DNA from: Emticicia sp. CRIBPO
GTDB taxonomy: Bacteria > Bacteroidota > Bacteroidia > Cytophagales > Spirosomataceae
Direction of reading: 5' to 3'
Length of the DNA stretch: 64,000 bases
NCBI RefSeq assembly: GCF_009905725.1
Contig: NZ_JAAAKV010000016.1
Coordinates: 1-64,000, forward strand
This document shows positions 26,183-34,851 of the stretch, piece by piece. The position numbers and the translations under genes were made by a program. The notes beneath the pieces were generated by a model that ran no database searches, was not told where the DNA came from, and saw only the letters and a program-made list of their open reading frames with translations. Position 1 is the first letter of the stretch; every line of letters begins with the position of its first letter.

Positions 26183-27037
26183 ATGTTTGAAATTGGCCGT
26201 GAATATGATCGAAAGGAGTTACTGAATTTTGTCGGAAGTAAACAAATACAATCTGGTATTATTTGGGGAAATCGAGAGCCCAATTGTGTTATCATTACAT
26301 CCGGGGGAGAACATGGAATAAACTCAGGATACGTCGACACGAAAAATGATGACGGATCATGGGATTATACAGGTCAAGGTTCTAAAGGAGATCAAAAAAC
26401 TGATAAGGCAGCTAATGCCATAATAATCAACGGACAGAAAGATATTTTAATATTTGAAGCCCGAACACCAAAAAGTAAAGAGATCAAAGAAAGAGGCGGA
26501 AGAGGAAAACTATACCGATTTGAAGGTATATTCAGCCTTAGTTTTTATGAATTTTACGTTCCAAAAGATGGAATAAGAAAAAATGATAGGTTGTTGAGGT
26601 TTCATCTCACCCCTGCGAAAAATGTTTATGAAGATGGAATCATACCGTTAGTAGTAGCTGATAGGGTAACCTCTCTAGAGAGTCTTCAACAAAAGATTTT
26701 AACCGCCGTTAATGAACAAAAACAAGGGAAAAGATTAAGCGTAGTCGAATATAGGACGAGAATTAAGTATGTGAAGGATTATGCACTTGCTAGGGCCAAA
26801 GGATTTTGTGAATTATGTAAAAAAGAGGCTCCGTTTAAATCTAAAGAAGCCGTTCCTTTTTTAGAAGTGCATCATATCTTGCGTTTAGCTGACGACGGCG
26901 TTGATCTCCCTGAGAATGTTGCTGCTATTTGCCCAAATTGTCATCGAGAGGCACATTTCGGTCAAAGGAGGGAGGAAATCCAAATTGAACTAAAGGCTAT
27001 TATTGGTAGAAAAGTAAGAATAAATGACCTTCCTTAA
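26183..27037 (+). CDS. SRA-like domain / HNH endonuclease (candidate type IV restriction enzyme)
   Basis: 284 residues. Residues 1-150 resemble the SRA-type modified-base pocket found in ScoMcrA-like proteins (GREYDRKELLNFVGSKQIQSG, GYVDTKNDDGSWDYTGQG, GKLYRFEGIFSL). Residues about 200-270 are a zinc-type HNH: CELCKK, VHHILRLADDGVDLPENVAA, CPNCHREAH. SRA-HNH enzymes typically cut DNA carrying modified cytosine, such as phage 5-methyl- or hydroxymethyl-C. No methyltransferase is nearby, which fits a modification-dependent rather than a classical R-M system. The next gene's ATG follows the TAA with no gap. Confidence 0.8.
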   Translation: MFEIGREYDRKELLNFVGSKQIQSGIIWGNREPNCVIITSGGEHGINSGYVDTKNDDGSWDYTGQGSKGDQKTDKAANAIIINGQKDILIFEARTPKSKEIKERGGRGKLYRFEGIFSLSFYEFYVPKDGIRKNDRLLRFHLTPAKNVYEDGIIPLVVADRVTSLESLQQKILTAVNEQKQGKRLSVVEYRTRIKYVKDYALARAKGFCELCKKEAPFKSKEAVPFLEVHHILRLADDGVDLPENVAAICPNCHREAHFGQRREEIQIELKAIIGRKVRINDLP

Positions 27038-28168
27038 ATGACTACAGAAACTTTTTCAAATATCAGTAAGATCATTGAGCGAGATAGTAAATTTACTACT
27101 TACAAATTTGCTTTGCTGAGGGGAGTAATAGACATTATACAAGACAACTCTCCTTACATAGTAGTAAAAGAAAATGAAGTTGAAATTCCTTTGGGATTGC
27201 TCATTGAAAAATGGTTGATTTACTATTACCCACTTTTTGAAAGTGAGCTTTATATCCCGCAAATCAATGGTAAAAACTCCCGAAATGCATTTCATGAACA
27301 GCTTAAGCAAATTATCGAATTTTATAAACTTCGTGGCGGTATTTCAGTTTTTTACAATGAAATCAGGACTAAGAACATCAGTTTTGAAATTAATCAGCAT
27401 TTTTTCATTCTTACCAGAAAGATCAAAGACACGATCACTCAAATGCCGATGAGATATATCGGTGGGAGTATTTCAGAAGGTGAATATCCTATTTTTAAGT
27501 ATCGTGCAGGTAAGCCCGTCAGAAATACGACACAACAAAATTTGCACTGGATGATAAAAAGCTTCGGATACTTCACTATTCCCAAAGAATACTATGAAGC
27601 GTTCAAAATATTGGGAGGCTTTCTCGCCGGAAGAGACAATATCTTATTTAAATGGGCGGAGTTCTCTGTCGGTGCTAGTAAAATTAGTGCCCGTAAACAA
27701 AAACTTTCAACAGAAAAGGCCCTTCATGAAATGCTAAAAGGTCCTATCACCGAAAGAGAAATATCAAACTCAAAAAGCCATTATAAAGACCTTATCAAAA
27801 GTAATGGACAGGTGCATTGTGTATGGACAGGGGAAACTATATCCAAATACGATATAGACCACATCATACCCTTTTCGATATTCAAAAACAACGATCTATG
27901 GAATCTATTACCGGCTAAACCAGCTATTAATAATAGAAAAAGGGACAAAATTCCTTCTCCAGAAGCTTTGAATAGAGCTAAAGACCTTATTATCCATTAT
28001 TGGGAATTAATCTGTCTAAAACAGCAAGATACTTTCTTAGATCAGGTTCAGATTTCCTTGTTAGGCAACTTACCAAAAGACAATTGGCAGATTGATTCTT
28101 TTGAACAGTTAGTTAATACTTCTAAATATTTGATTGGGGTTAGGGGGTATGAGGGATGGAGAATTTAA
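27038..28168 (+). CDS. HNH endonuclease-domain protein, partner of the SRA-HNH enzyme
   Basis: 376 residues. Residues 1-240 are an unassigned, mostly helical region (FALLRGVIDIIQDN, IPLGLLIEKWLIYYYPLF). Residues about 255-315 form an HNH of the non-zinc type: VHCVWTGETISKYDIDHIIP, then NDLWNLLPAKPAINNRKRDK, with D-H, N and N/K-R-D positions intact. The start codon directly abuts the stop of the SRA-HNH gene, so the two are translationally coupled. It may be a second nuclease subunit or an effector guided by the SRA protein. No further gene follows within 200 bases. Confidence 0.75.
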   Translation: MTTETFSNISKIIERDSKFTTYKFALLRGVIDIIQDNSPYIVVKENEVEIPLGLLIEKWLIYYYPLFESELYIPQINGKNSRNAFHEQLKQIIEFYKLRGGISVFYNEIRTKNISFEINQHFFILTRKIKDTITQMPMRYIGGSISEGEYPIFKYRAGKPVRNTTQQNLHWMIKSFGYFTIPKEYYEAFKILGGFLAGRDNILFKWAEFSVGASKISARKQKLSTEKALHEMLKGPITEREISNSKSHYKDLIKSNGQVHCVWTGETISKYDIDHIIPFSIFKNNDLWNLLPAKPAINNRKRDKIPSPEALNRAKDLIIHYWELICLKQQDTFLDQVQISLLGNLPKDNWQIDSFEQLVNTSKYLIGVRGYEGWRI

Positions 28169-28370
28169 TAAAATATTAATATCATATATGCAATTAATTA
28201 TAAAAATTGTATTATTGCAAAAGACTTTCTATGTATTTAAACAATAGATGCTACCTTTTAATATTAAATACCTTCCACAAGTATTATTTCGAAAGATATC
28301 CAAGAGTGAAGAGTAAATTTCTATAAGGTAAATCAACTCAAAAGTATGCTTATATAGCTTTCATACATCA

Positions 28371-30488
28371 ATGGAAAAAATTGAACTAGAAAAAATCTAT
28401 AAGACCTATGGTTTTGAGGTAGACAACTCAAACATTAACGTCCCGGTATTTTTGTATAAAAAAGGAAGATATTTTGGAGCAGATATTATTCCGTTAAAAA
28501 ATGACCCTGAAACTATTTCCAATGCTGAAAACATAAAAAATATCTATTCAGAGGCTGGGTTTGCAACTACAATAAAAAACTTAACATGCCTTGAAGAAGC
28601 AGAAAATGAGTTATTCAAAAGCTTCTTTTCTTACGACGCTACCCTTGAAAGGTTGAGAAAAAAACACAAGGAATTTGAAAAAAAACAAACACATAACCTA
28701 TTCGGTAATCAGTATAAGTACATCACATGTCCATATGAAATTTATGAAAATGAGCCCAGCGGAAATAGTTTTATATCCAATATCCTTTACAATATCCTAA
28801 ATTTTCAAGGTCCTCATTTAACGATAATTGAAGCTGCAGCGGGGTACGGAAAAACAAGTACTGCTTTTGAATTATTGAGAGAGATGGTTAAAGATAATTC
28901 TATGAATAAAATTCCAATCATCACAGAATTATCAAGAAATCGCGATGCTAAAATATTTAGATATATTCTTCTAGATGAAATTGATAACGAATTTCAAACC
29001 TTAAATTCAAATCTTGTTATCAAGGAAATTAATGAAGGGAGGATACCTGTAATAATTGACGGATTCGATGAACTTCTTTCCAAAATTAGTCTAGATTCCG
29101 ATATCTCTAACCTTGAAGAAGTAGAACCAATGCTAAACACTATTGGCAATCTTCTTCAAAAGAACGCCAAAATAATTCTAACAACCAGAAAAACGGCAAT
29201 CTTTAATGGACCTGAATTTGACAAATGGAAAAGTCGATGGAAAAATTCCTTCGAGGTCTTAAGAATCTCAATTAAAGAACCCAGAATAATCGACTGGCTA
29301 GGCGAAGAGAGATGTGAACTTTTAGAAAAACATAACATACATTTAGACGCTATTTCTAATCCTGTAATACTTTCCTTCTTAAAAAATATCAGTCTAAAAG
29401 ATTTCGAAAATGAAATATCTAGCAGTGAGAATTTAGTAAACAATTACTTCGAAAAAATGCTAGAAAGGGAAAGGGAACGTCAAAATTTATTAATGACTCC
29501 TCAAAATCAATTCGAAGTTTTCAAAAATGTAGTTAAGCTCCTAATTGAGCTCGATACAAAACTCGAAAGTAAGGAATTCTTCAAGGAAATGATTAAGGAA
29601 CAAAATTCAAAACTACTTGAACAAATCAGACTCTTATATCTTGAAAAACCGACATTGGAAAGTTTAGTTGATACGCTGGCAACTCACGCTCTACTTGATA
29701 GAAAAGGAAGAGAAGGAAATGAAATTGGATTTATAAATGATTTTGTTTTCGGTATTTTCATAGGAGAAATAATTATAGAACAGGGGTTAATTAATGACTC
29801 TCTATGTCCATCAGTCTACATGATTGAGTTAGCCGTGACAGCATTCAAGGTTCACAGCCCACTTATGAAAAATGAACTGTGGAGTAGAATTCAAGAAGTT
29901 GAAGGCAAGTTTACGTTATATTCTCTTTTTAATTTTGATTTGATTCTTCAAAATTCTCTTAAAAGAGATTATAATAGTCTCGATGTAAAAGAAACAACAT
30001 TCTACAACGTGCGATTCGAGGGCTTTAGGATCGAGGACACGGTTTTCATTAACTGTATTTTTAAAAAGTGTCTTTTCAACAATGAAATTTTTAAAAATGT
30101 GACTTTCATAAACTGCGAATTTAATGCGTGCAATACGTCGGAAGACTTTCTAGACCGATTTTATGTCAATGCTAATGTCATTGGTTGCCGAGAAATTAAT
30201 AGTAATATCTTAATTGAAACTGTATATCAAGATGACTTTGTGCAAGATGATAACATAGAAACACAACTTATCATCTTACAATATATGTGGAACTTTGCTC
30301 AATTAAAGAAACATTTAATAAGTGGTTTGATAAGAATGATAGATGGAAAATCTGTCAAAGCTATCACCAATTCGATAAATGAGTTAGTTTTAAAGAACTT
30401 GATATCTGTTAGAGGCAATCACATTGAGTTTAATATGAATAAAATTAATGAAATTAGAAATCTTGTAAATGATTATGAGAGACAGTAG
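28371..30488 (+). CDS. NACHT-like STAND ATPase with pentapeptide-like C-terminal segment
   Basis: 705 residues. Residues 1-110 are an unrecognised N-terminal domain (VPVFLYKKGRYFGADIIPLK). Residues about 150-300 are the P-loop domain: EAAAGYGKTSTAFELL (Walker A), PVIIDGFDELLSK (Walker B with the NACHT-like D-x-x-D-E), and KIILTTRKTA (sensor). A helical region follows. Residues about 540-590 look like pentapeptide repeats (TFYNVRFEGFRIEDTVFINC, FKKCLFNN, NVTFINCEFNAC), then a winged-helix-like tail. STAND proteins are molecular switches, and bacterial NACHT proteins are anti-phage sensors. The next gene, a RelA/SpoT-type enzyme, starts inside its last 20 bases. Confidence 0.8.
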   Translation: MEKIELEKIYKTYGFEVDNSNINVPVFLYKKGRYFGADIIPLKNDPETISNAENIKNIYSEAGFATTIKNLTCLEEAENELFKSFFSYDATLERLRKKHKEFEKKQTHNLFGNQYKYITCPYEIYENEPSGNSFISNILYNILNFQGPHLTIIEAAAGYGKTSTAFELLREMVKDNSMNKIPIITELSRNRDAKIFRYILLDEIDNEFQTLNSNLVIKEINEGRIPVIIDGFDELLSKISLDSDISNLEEVEPMLNTIGNLLQKNAKIILTTRKTAIFNGPEFDKWKSRWKNSFEVLRISIKEPRIIDWLGEERCELLEKHNIHLDAISNPVILSFLKNISLKDFENEISSSENLVNNYFEKMLERERERQNLLMTPQNQFEVFKNVVKLLIELDTKLESKEFFKEMIKEQNSKLLEQIRLLYLEKPTLESLVDTLATHALLDRKGREGNEIGFINDFVFGIFIGEIIIEQGLINDSLCPSVYMIELAVTAFKVHSPLMKNELWSRIQEVEGKFTLYSLFNFDLILQNSLKRDYNSLDVKETTFYNVRFEGFRIEDTVFINCIFKKCLFNNEIFKNVTFINCEFNACNTSEDFLDRFYVNANVIGCREINSNILIETVYQDDFVQDDNIETQLIILQYMWNFAQLKKHLISGLIRMIDGKSVKAITNSINELVLKNLISVRGNHIEFNMNKINEIRNLVNDYERQ

Positions 30489-31344
30489 TAATATGGGGCT
30501 TGATCGTCTAGCAAAAAACGTTTGTGAAATTATAGAAGACGATCTATTAAAAATTGGGATTTTTCATCGGATCTTCCAAAGGTGTAAAACGAATTCCTCT
30601 GTTCGAAAGAAAATAAATTTTAAAAAATATGAAAGCACGGGAAAATTGCTGCAGGATATAATTGGAATCAGAATCGTCTTCTATTTTTCTGATGATTTAG
30701 ATTTTTTTTATTCCTTTCTTAAAAATAAGCATGAGAGATACTATCTTGATGAAATGGTAGATGAAAAAACTACGACAGAATTTAAACCTCAGAGAACAAA
30801 CTTAGTGTTTAGAATACCGGACGAGTTTATTTCAGAATTTAGAGAACTAATCCCAAACAAATTGATTGATTCAACTTTTGAAGTTCAGTTAAGAACAGTA
30901 TTCTCTGAAGGATGGCATGAGATAGACCATGATCTGAGATATAAATTCCCCGGACACTGGGATAATCAAATCAATATGTCACGTACTTTCAACGGGATAT
31001 TAGCTGCTTTAGAAACAAAGGATTGGTCGATAATTTCACTATTTAATCAATTGTCATATGATCACTATAAAAGTCAAAGTATTGATGCAATGATAAGGAC
31101 AAAATTTAGACTGAGATTTTCGGGAGATGAAGATCTGAGACCTGAAATACGTCAAGTAATCAGTCAGAGTCCACAACTTTTTAAAAATATTTTCAAGCTC
31201 GAAAGAGAAGATTTTCTAAATAAAATAGCATATCAAGCTCAAAGATTTCCACTTACAATTAACAACTTGGTTCTTTTCTTAAATCATAAATTCTTAAAAG
31301 ACGAGAGCTTAGATGTTCATACACCTAAAGTACTTTTCAAGTAA
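30469..31344 (+). CDS. Divergent RelA/SpoT-type (p)ppGpp synthetase-domain protein, candidate effector
   Basis: 291 residues; overlaps the NACHT gene by 20 bases, or starts four bases after its stop if the ATG at 30493 is used. Synthetase motifs in order: R38-C-K-T-N-S-S-V-R-K-K48 (the ATP-side R-x-K...S...K motif), LQDIIGIRIVFYFSDD (63-77), FEVQLRT (137-143) and HEIDHDLRYKF (150-160). The GYRSLH-like acceptor loop is missing; the position holds TEFKPQRTNLVFRIP. There is no hydrolase, TGS or ACT domain. Residues 165-291 are an unassigned helical tail. Small RelA/SpoT-domain proteins include growth-stopping toxins that make (p)ppApp or pyrophosphorylate tRNA. Coupling to a STAND sensor suggests a defence effector. 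Confidence 0.8.
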   Translation: MIMRDSSNMGLDRLAKNVCEIIEDDLLKIGIFHRIFQRCKTNSSVRKKINFKKYESTGKLLQDIIGIRIVFYFSDDLDFFYSFLKNKHERYYLDEMVDEKTTTEFKPQRTNLVFRIPDEFISEFRELIPNKLIDSTFEVQLRTVFSEGWHEIDHDLRYKFPGHWDNQINMSRTFNGILAALETKDWSIISLFNQLSYDHYKSQSIDAMIRTKFRLRFSGDEDLRPEIRQVISQSPQLFKNIFKLEREDFLNKIAYQAQRFPLTINNLVLFLNHKFLKDESLDVHTPKVLFK

Positions 31345-31469
31345 TTGTATTAATCCATTTCCTATTATACTGAACTAAGAATTATGATCATCAATAAACG
31401 CATCAAAATATATTGTACATATTTAATTCACTATCTATTTCTAAAATGTAAAGTAATTAACAATTATTT

Positions 31470-31953
31470 ATGGCAAATTATTGGAACAGAAATAGCATCC
31501 CCCACAAAGGGTGGACTTTGATAGATGTAATTGATATTCGCGAAGAAGGTCAAAAAGAATCGGAGACCGAATATGAAACCTGCATGATGTGCGGAAACGA
31601 AAAAATCCGGTACGTTCATATCGTAGAAAATGAAGAAGTTGGTGAAGTGTTTAGGGTTGGATTTAACTATAGCAGAAAAATGACCGAAGATTATGCAAAC
31701 CTGGAAGGCGTGAGCAAGAGTTAAAAAATCGAGCAAGAAAATTATCCAATCGGAGTAAAAAGCAATAGAAAACAAGCCAAAATGACAACACTTTTTTAAC
31801 TAAAAAAGGTTGTCTTTTACTAATTTATAGAGATAAGGAAACAAATAAAGATAAGAGATAAATTACTAAAAATGCCCTTTTGAAGATATAGAAGCAGCAA
31901 AAAATGGTATGTTCAAAAGAGCAGAAATTTCAAAGAGTAATGGAGAATGGTAA
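31470..31953 (+). pseudogene. Frameshifted Cys-pair (zinc-ribbon-like) protein gene
   Basis: An 84-residue frame (31470-31724) begins MANYWNRNSIPHKGWTLIDV and contains CMMCGNEKIRYVHIVENEE. Two things mark it as broken. The expected second Cys pair is replaced (VGFNYSRKMTEDYAN). Right after that, the family-like continuation REQELKNRARKLSNRSKKQ is present in another frame (31709-31768), and a plausible C-terminus, FEDIEAAKNGMFKRAEISKS, lies in a further frame ending at a TAA at 31951-31953. At least two indels are needed. It is 18 bases upstream of the ATPase gene, so the intact ancestor was probably co-transcribed with it. Confidence 0.5.
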
Positions 31954-31971
31954 ACTTCAAACAACAAAGTC

Positions 31972-33711
31972 ATGCTAAAAGTAATCGAAATTAGAAATAT
32001 TAAAGGAATTGATCTAAAAAGATTTGAGCTAGATATCCATCCCAACAAACCAAGTATTTTGGTAGCCCCTAACGGTTTTGGTAAAAGTTCATTAGCAACA
32101 GCTTTTAATTCGATGAATAATAACAGAATTATGTTAAATGAAGACGATTACTATAAAGAAGATCCGTTAAATGAACCAAAGATCAGCATAGAATATTTAA
32201 GGGCTGATGGTACAAGTTCTCAACTTGAAGCAACAAATTCGAGTAACACAATAAGTAGTGAAATTGATTACTTTGTAATCAATAATCAGACAAAACCAAA
32301 AGGAAACGCTTCAACTTTTGGTGGTTTTGCGAATGCTAAGGCTACATTAGTAATTGAAGATGTTGTATTGATTGACCGCATTCCTGCAAATACTTCATTT
32401 AGTTATTCTTTTAGAAATATTCAAACTCAATTCGGTCAAAATTCAAAAGTACTCCCAAACTTAAAGGCTCAATTAACAAACTTAAAGTTAATCGAAGGGT
32501 TAAGTCAACTATACTCTTCGTTAGAAAAAGCAAATAGAGTTAGAATTCAGGAAAAAATTAATACAATTATTGAAGACATTAACAATCAAAATGGAACAGA
32601 AACAGCATTAATTGATTGGATAACAGCAAATCGATTATCAGATTTAAAACAAATTGACCACTTAAAGGAAATTGGCAATTTTATTAGTCAACTTGACATT
32701 GGGTATAATTCAGAAACAAAAAGTTATTTAGCTGCTATTCAGCTCATTTGGCTTTACAATCAAGACGCTGGGAATTTCAAGAATGCGTGCATTTACCGAA
32801 ACTACCTTCTAGATAAGGAGAGGTTTGATTCCACACTCACTACATTTAACTCTACTTGGAAAAATATCCGATCAAGTGAAACGGGAGGAAAACTTATAGT
32901 CAGATTCCCAAAAGCAATTCAAATTTCCAATGGACAGAGAGACATTTTAACTTTTATATCAATGCTTTTTAAGGCAAAAAGGAAATTACGAAAACCTACA
33001 AACATTCTTATAATAGATGAGGTTTTTGATTATTTAGATGATGCAAATTTAATAGCAGCACAATACTATATTACAACTTTCATTAAGGAATTCGATTCTT
33101 CAGGAAGAAAAATTTATCCCCTAATTCTAACCCATTTAAACCCTAACTACTTTAAGAATTTCGCATTTAGCAACCAAAAAGTATATTACCTTGATAAATC
33201 TATCATTCAAGTAAATAATAACATCGTAAGATTATTACGAAAACGTGAAGATCCAACAATTAAGGACGATGTTGCAAAATATTTGTTACACTATAACAAT
33301 GAAAACATAAATAAAAGAGCCGAATTCAGGACCTTGGGAATTCCAGAATTATGGGGAGAGGGAGAAAATTTTAATATTTTTTTACAAACAGAGGTAAGAA
33401 ATTATTTAGATGGTAGAGTATACTGCCCTTTTTCTGTTTGCGGAGCACTAAGAGTCAAAATTGAAGAAATAGCCTTTAATAAATTACAAAGTGCCGAATC
33501 AAAGACTACATTTCTTGAAACCAAGAAAACTAGAAACAAATTGGAAAAGGTAGAAGATATGGGATTTATTTCTCCAGAATCACATTATTTACTCGGAATT
33601 ATTTACAATGAAGGAATGCATTGGAAAGAAAATCATGACAATGTTTCTCCAGTAGCATCCAAATTGGAAAACTTAACAATTAAGAAATTAATACAAGATA
33701 TTTTCATTTAA
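31972..33711 (+). CDS. SMC/ABC-type AAA ATPase of a defence island
   Basis: 579 residues. It starts MLKVIEIRNIKGIDLKRFEL, the usual beginning of RecF/SMC-like ATPases. Walker A is APNGFGKSS (residues 32-40), an ABC-like signature is ISNGQRDILTF (about 317-327), Walker B is NILIIDEVFDYLDD (344-357) and an H-loop-like LILTHLNP follows. Between them is a short coiled-coil arm rather than a long one. The C-terminal 180 residues are not recognisable and have no TOPRIM nuclease motif, so it is not a standard OLD protein. ATPases of this type usually pair with a nuclease or toxin; the only neighbour is the broken gene just upstream. Confidence 0.75.
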   Translation: MLKVIEIRNIKGIDLKRFELDIHPNKPSILVAPNGFGKSSLATAFNSMNNNRIMLNEDDYYKEDPLNEPKISIEYLRADGTSSQLEATNSSNTISSEIDYFVINNQTKPKGNASTFGGFANAKATLVIEDVVLIDRIPANTSFSYSFRNIQTQFGQNSKVLPNLKAQLTNLKLIEGLSQLYSSLEKANRVRIQEKINTIIEDINNQNGTETALIDWITANRLSDLKQIDHLKEIGNFISQLDIGYNSETKSYLAAIQLIWLYNQDAGNFKNACIYRNYLLDKERFDSTLTTFNSTWKNIRSSETGGKLIVRFPKAIQISNGQRDILTFISMLFKAKRKLRKPTNILIIDEVFDYLDDANLIAAQYYITTFIKEFDSSGRKIYPLILTHLNPNYFKNFAFSNQKVYYLDKSIIQVNNNIVRLLRKREDPTIKDDVAKYLLHYNNENINKRAEFRTLGIPELWGEGENFNIFLQTEVRNYLDGRVYCPFSVCGALRVKIEEIAFNKLQSAESKTTFLETKKTRNKLEKVEDMGFISPESHYLLGIIYNEGMHWKENHDNVSPVASKLENLTIKKLIQDIFI

Positions 33712-33746
33712 CAATAACTATCGAGTATCGATAAATTAGAAAAAAA

Positions 33747-34175
33747 TCACCTCCCCCCCAACATCCTCTCCAACAAAGCAATCTGCTCATCTTTCACTTT
33801 AATCACTTCGGCGTTAAGACGTTTGATTTCTTCGAAGGCTTCTATTAGTTTGTCAAGAGGATTAAAGGTAGGTTGGTTATTGAAAAAGGCAGGTTGCTGA
33901 CAGTTTTCGAAAGATGCGGTATTAGAAATAAAGTTAATCGCCTGCTCCTCATCAAAGTTCCTGAAGGCCTCTACCGGTATTTTGAGTACGTCGGCGACTT
34001 GCTTCATGACGCGGTCGTCTACGGTTTCGCGTTGCTCAAGGATGGATACTTTCTTTTGGTTCCACTCGTCGCCCAGTTCGAAAGCCAGGGCTTCCTGTTT
34101 AATGCCGAGCATCTCACGGAAACGTTTGATGTTACGGCCTTCATGAATGCGGGAGGGTTTTGTTTTAGATTGCAT
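33747..34175 (-). CDS. XRE-family helix-turn-helix regulator with C-terminal coiled coil
   Basis: The start MQSKTKPSR (ATG 34175, 18 codons inside the open frame) gives 142 residues. HTH_3 domain at about residues 10-70: IHEGRNIKRFREMLGIKQEALAFELGDEWNQKKVSILEQRETVDDRVMKQVADVLK. The C-terminal helix KLIEAFEEIKRLNAEVIKVKDEQIALLERML is a probable coiled-coil dimerisation segment. Homologues I recognise in Bacteroidota have the same short architecture. It borders the A+T-rich island but has chromosomal composition. Confidence 0.88.
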   Translation of the reverse strand: MQSKTKPSRIHEGRNIKRFREMLGIKQEALAFELGDEWNQKKVSILEQRETVDDRVMKQVADVLKIPVEAFRNFDEEQAINFISNTASFENCQQPAFFNNQPTFNPLDKLIEAFEEIKRLNAEVIKVKDEQIALLERMLGGR

Positions 34176-34300
34176 GTTTTTATGTTGTTTTTTTTTGAAC
34201 AAGGTATGAAATTGAATGCAATTTAGCAATTATCGAATTGAAATGTAGCTAGGTATTTTAGCATTTTGCTTTTCTTTTACTTCGCTTTCTTTCTTCTCGC

Positions 34301-34441
34301 CTTACTTTTTTTTCGAAAAAAAAGTAACAAAAAAAACATTAAAAATTCTAACTCACAAATCTGTAAATTATATACTAAATTTTTAAAATAGGGAATTTAC
34401 AGCTTTGCTCAAACAGAGAATTTTTGGTTTGGATGGTTCAT
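34301..34441. repeat. Structured dispersed repeat, copy A
   Basis: CTTACTTTTTTTTCG / AAAAAAAAGTAAC hairpin, then AAAAATTCT (34341) paired with AGAATTTTT (34417), enclosing an inner stem CTGTAAATT (34361-34369) / AATTTACAG (34394-34402). The conserved unpaired segment is GCTTTGCTCAAACAG. A partial copy (the outer hairpin only) is near 34525. The rest of 34176-34851 holds no convincing gene. Confidence 0.7.
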
Positions 34442-34851
34442 ACTTAAGACATTATTTCTTTTATCGTCGATTAGCTTTCTGGCTGCTAATAGTTTCTTTC
34501 AACGCAAATACTTTTTCTCTGCCTTACTTTTTTTGAAAAAAAGTTACTGAGCGGCACTCCGTCGGGCGGCGATCCGCAGGATGGTTCTTTTCTGTTATTC
34601 TTTTTGCGTCGATTGGCTTCATGGCTTCTTAATGGTCTGAATTTCTTCATGGTTTTAATTCTGAGTGAAAGAATTGTGCCTTAGAGTCCTCGTGGCTATT
34701 TTCTTTTATCGTTGATAGGCTCAATTGTTTCATGGCTGTTTTGGACAATTTTCGAGACGCTGTAATTTCATTTCAGCAGGATGTGCTAAGTTTATGGGAA
34801 GTGTGTTGGTAGCTTCCTTGGGGCGTGCGTCAGACCATAAAACAACTAATT

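Noticed and set aside
27038-28168. Cas9-type protein
   Set aside because: The HNH resembles that of Cas9 only in general form; length 376, no RuvC motifs, and no CRISPR array in the window.
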